A stretch of DNA of 43,981 nucleotides, taken from positions 1-43,981 of the forward strand of contig NZ_BQXM01000039.1 in NCBI RefSeq assembly GCF_022836495.1, in the 5' to 3' direction. Shown here one piece after another: positions 42,162-43,981 of this stretch; position 1 is the stretch's first letter; every line of letters begins with the position of its first letter. This stretch comes from Desulforhabdus sp. TSK. Its GTDB lineage: Bacteria; Desulfobacterota; Syntrophobacteria; Syntrophobacterales; Syntrophobacteraceae. The notes under the pieces are model-generated. The model was not told the origin of the DNA. It searched no databases and saw nothing but the letters and a program-made list of their open reading frames with translations. The translations under genes and the position numbers were made by a program.

Positions 42162-42190
42162 TTGACTTTGCGGTACCCTCCCCCTAAGAT
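42162..42190 (+). promoter_or_regulatory. Sigma-70 promoter of the Mo-storage gene
   Basis: TTGACT at 42162-42167, 17-base spacer, TAAGAT at 42185-42190. Leader of about 97 bases, containing a small hairpin (CCTG-CCAAA-CAGG) and a short open frame. Confidence 0.55.
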
Positions 42191-42236
42191 GACGTCGCTC
42201 ATGGTGATGGCACATCCCTGCCAAACAGGAATGATC

Positions 42237-42290
42237 ATGGAAATTTCAATCACCCCGGCTCGTCCGGCGGGCAAATCGGAAGCGAGGTGA
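42237..42290 (+). CDS. Possible leader peptide ahead of the Mo-storage gene
   Basis: 17-codon frame (MEISITPARPAGKSEAR) with AGGA six bases before its ATG, inside the leader. Its stop lies three bases before the next ATG, and its last codons overlap the GAGGTGA ribosome site of the main gene, so translational coupling is possible. A short frame of this size can arise by chance. Confidence 0.3.
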   Translation: MEISITPARPAGKSEAR

Positions 42291-42293
42291 GTC

Positions 42294-43154
42294 ATGTCGA
42301 AGCTTGTAAAAGAAGAGAGTGAGGCGGGAAGGCTCCACATCGAATCCCCGCTCATGGGTGAATCCCTGGTGAGCAAGGAGTTCCTCAAGAGGACCGAAAG
42401 CAAAGAATACTTTCGCATGCAGCCCGAGATCAATGTCATCAAAATTGGGGGGCAGAGTATCATCGACCGGGGAGCGAAAGCGGTACTGCCCATCGTCGAT
42501 GTTCTTGTGGAGGCGAAAGAAAATTACAAGATCATTTTGATGACCGGCGGCGGTACGCGTGCCCGTCACGTCTACAGCATCGGAATCGATCTCGGCATGC
42601 CCACCGGTGTGCTGTCAAAGCTGGGCGACAAGGTGTCCTGGCAAAATGCGGAAATCATGAGCGTGCTCCTCAACAAGCACGGAGGGGTCAAGATCGGCCA
42701 CGGTGACAACCTGGAGCAGCTCACCATGTTCTGCCGGCGCGGATACCTGCCCATCACCTACGGAATTCCACCCTACGGTTTTTTTGAGCACCCCGCCGAA
42801 TACGGCTCCATCCCGCCGCACCGTACGGATTGCGGAGCCTTTCTGCTGGCTGAGAACATAGGGGCTCGCTCCCTCATTTACTTGAAGGATGAGCGAGGGC
42901 TCTTCAGCAACGATCCCAAGAAGGTTGCAGAAGCCGAGCGTAAAAATCTCAAGTTTTACGACAGGATTTCCGCCAGGGAGCTCCTTGAGCTGGACTTGGA
43001 CGACCTCATCATCGAGCGGCCGATCCTCACCCTGCTGCAGCGAGCAAAATGCCTCAAGGAGCTCCAGATCATCGATGCCTTGAGCCATCCCGAGCATATC
43101 CTCGATGCCCTGGAAGGAAAGCACGTGGGCACCATCATCTACAAGGAAGAATGA
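42294..43154 (+). CDS. Molybdenum storage protein subunit homologue (amino-acid kinase fold)
   Basis: 286 residues, resembling the MosA/MosB subunits of the Azotobacter molybdenum storage protein, which packs polyoxomolybdate clusters with ATP. VIKIGGQSIIDRG near residue 50, GGGTRARHVYSIGIDLGMPTG near 85, IPPHRTDCGAFLLAE near 180 and KDERGLFSNDPKK near 205 follow that family; the C-terminus HVGTIIYKEE too. Related to UMP kinases but the RTDCG/PPHRTD segment marks the storage group. Only one subunit gene is here, whereas Azotobacter has two, so a homo-oligomer is possible. SD GAGGTGA five bases before ATG 42294. Its position near Mop and fdhA supports a molybdenum or tungsten role. Confidence 0.85.
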   Translation: MSKLVKEESEAGRLHIESPLMGESLVSKEFLKRTESKEYFRMQPEINVIKIGGQSIIDRGAKAVLPIVDVLVEAKENYKIILMTGGGTRARHVYSIGIDLGMPTGVLSKLGDKVSWQNAEIMSVLLNKHGGVKIGHGDNLEQLTMFCRRGYLPITYGIPPYGFFEHPAEYGSIPPHRTDCGAFLLAENIGARSLIYLKDERGLFSNDPKKVAEAERKNLKFYDRISARELLELDLDDLIIERPILTLLQRAKCLKELQIIDALSHPEHILDALEGKHVGTIIYKEE

Positions 43155-43204
43155 TCCGGGATTCGGGCGGGTATTCCAGAAATGCCCCGTATGAAGCAGG
43201 CCGC

Positions 43205-43435
43205 TCAATCGCCTTTTTCGCCGCCCTGCTCCGCCTGCTTCCCCTTTTCCTCTTTGCCGCCCATGAGGACGACCACGTCGGCACCGGTGACCGCCGCCAG
43301 CTGGTCCAGCTCTCTTTTGCGGATGTGCTCCACATAGATCCTGAGGTTGAGGTCATGGACGCCGACGACGCGATAGCGTGGCTTCTTTTCGCCGGCTTCG
43401 ATCTTACGCCTCTCACGCACGAAAATGGTGGGCAT
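43205..43435 (-). CDS. Small protein of unknown function beside the Mo-storage gene
   Basis: 76 residues: MPTIFVRERRKIEAGEKKPRYRV-type start, then VVGVHDLNLRIYVEHIRKRELDQLAA and VTGADVVVLMGG, ending in a charged low-complexity tail (KEEKGKQAEQGGEKGD). I do not recognise it. AAAGGAG lies six bases before ATG and a strong promoter with a palindromic operator precedes it, so it is a real gene. It is divergent from the PadR gene and convergent with the Mo-storage gene. Confidence 0.75.
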   Translation of the reverse strand: MPTIFVRERRKIEAGEKKPRYRVVGVHDLNLRIYVEHIRKRELDQLAAVTGADVVVLMGGKEEKGKQAEQGGEKGD

Positions 43436-43507
43436 GGCTTTCTCCTTTGCGGATGTTGTGGACCGGTTGTCCTACGGATCTGAACGTCTTGGACTGAGTT
43501 CAACTAG

Positions 43508-43536
43508 AATATATATCCTTATAGGATATAGGTCAA
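43508..43536 (-). promoter_or_regulatory. Promoter of the 76-residue protein gene with embedded operator
   Basis: Minus strand: TTGACC at 43536-43531, 17-base spacer, TATATT at 43513-43508. The 19-bp palindrome TATATCCTTATAGGATATA (43512-43530 on +) fills the spacer exactly, so a bound protein would block RNA polymerase. The neighbouring PadR is the natural candidate. Confidence 0.7.
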
Positions 43537-43544
43537 GAAAAGAT

Positions 43545-43940
43545 ATGCCCAATCCACAGAACAAAAGCAAACCAGGGCGCCCCAAGCAGGGAAAGCGCGA
43601 ACGCTACATTCAGCCATCCATCCTGCTGGGCCTCTACCCCAGGCCGTCGTACGGATATGAGCTCATCCAGAGCATTCAAAAGTTCGGGTTTGTGGAAGGG
43701 CAGGCTCCGCCGGGAATGATCTACCGGCACCTGCACCAACTGGAGGAGGATGGGTGGGTCTCTTCAGAGTGGAATACGGAGGCGGGTGGGCCGGCCAAGC
43801 GTATGTATTACCTCACGGAAGAGGGCAAGGAGATGCTGGCCCTCTGGGTCGATTACATGGACCGGCAGGCCAAGACCTTGAGTGCCTTCGTCGAGCAGTA
43901 CCATGCGGTTCGCAGCGAGGAGAACGGGAGGCCGCAGTAG
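43545..43940 (+). CDS. PadR-family transcriptional regulator
   Basis: 131 residues. Winged-helix DNA-binding domain: IQPSILLGLYPRPSYGYELIQSIQKFG, MIYRHLHQLEEDGWVSSEW and the wing GGPAKRMYYLTEEGKEML, then a C-terminal helix for dimerisation. A basic N-terminal stretch (KSKPGRPKQGKRERY) is added. PadR proteins usually repress divergent genes and themselves. The 19-bp palindrome at 43512-43530 lies 15 bases before the ATG, so autoregulation and repression of the small divergent gene are likely. Signal unknown; molybdate or tungstate is a guess from the neighbours. Confidence 0.9.
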   Translation: MPNPQNKSKPGRPKQGKRERYIQPSILLGLYPRPSYGYELIQSIQKFGFVEGQAPPGMIYRHLHQLEEDGWVSSEWNTEAGGPAKRMYYLTEEGKEMLALWVDYMDRQAKTLSAFVEQYHAVRSEENGRPQ

Positions 43941-43981
43941 CAAATTTGGCCAGGATGCCCGCAGCCCCCTTCTGTTGCAGG

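Overview
The window reads as chromosomal DNA of an anaerobic Desulfobacterota (deltaproteobacterial) species, most like the Syntrophobacter group. This is inferred from gene content, not from a search: a selenocysteine formate dehydrogenase, a NrfHA multihaem nitrite reductase, two complete branched-chain amino-acid ABC systems, hopanoid side-chain genes, fused proline dehydrogenase/P5C dehydrogenase, and sigma-54-type AAA+ regulation. Genes are densely packed, often overlapping by 4 or 8 bases, with Shine-Dalgarno (SD) sites of the AGGAGG type.

Layout. 1-3,100: a gene-free entry region, a fatty-acyl-CoA synthetase, a GC-rich palindromic repeat and a glycerophosphodiester phosphodiesterase. 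3,130-6,980: a hopanoid block, with hpnG on + facing a minus-strand operon hpnA-hpnH-DUF422/CruF-like membrane protein. 7,235-16,385: a + strand run livK-(terminator)-livH-livM-livG-livF-rarA-histidine kinase-NtrC-type regulator. 16,486-19,334: a MucR/Ros regulator with its own promoter and terminator, a DHH phosphoesterase, tRNA-Gly(GCC) with a clear terminator, and a Tpt1/KptA-like protein that has lost its catalytic Arg-His pair. 19,364-24,095: a second liv operon (K-H-M-G-F) on the minus strand. 24,341-30,016: PutA-like fusion, a small unknown protein, a UvrD/Rep helicase. 30,062-32,235: promoter, nrfH, nrfA and a strong bidirectional terminator. 32,381-36,878: minus-strand run of an H-box protein of unknown family, a PAS histidine kinase, threonine ammonia-lyase with ACT domain, and a universal stress protein. 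37,008-38,488: cold-shock protein and a 5'-truncated phosphate-selective-porin relative. 38,648-43,940: a molybdenum/selenium block with molbindin (Mop), a selenocysteine formate dehydrogenase whose UGA is read through, a molybdenum-storage-protein homologue, a 76-residue unknown protein and a divergent PadR regulator with a palindrome placed in the promoter spacer.

How it works together. The liv systems and putA suggest uptake and oxidation of amino acids, with threonine deamination nearby. Acyl-CoA synthetase and formate dehydrogenase fit a fatty-acid or propionate oxidiser that disposes of electrons as formate. NrfHA would give nitrite reduction or detoxification. The most interesting parts are the Mo/Se block, the hpnAH-DUF422 operon, the degenerate Tpt1 homologue and the H-box protein next to a PAS kinase.
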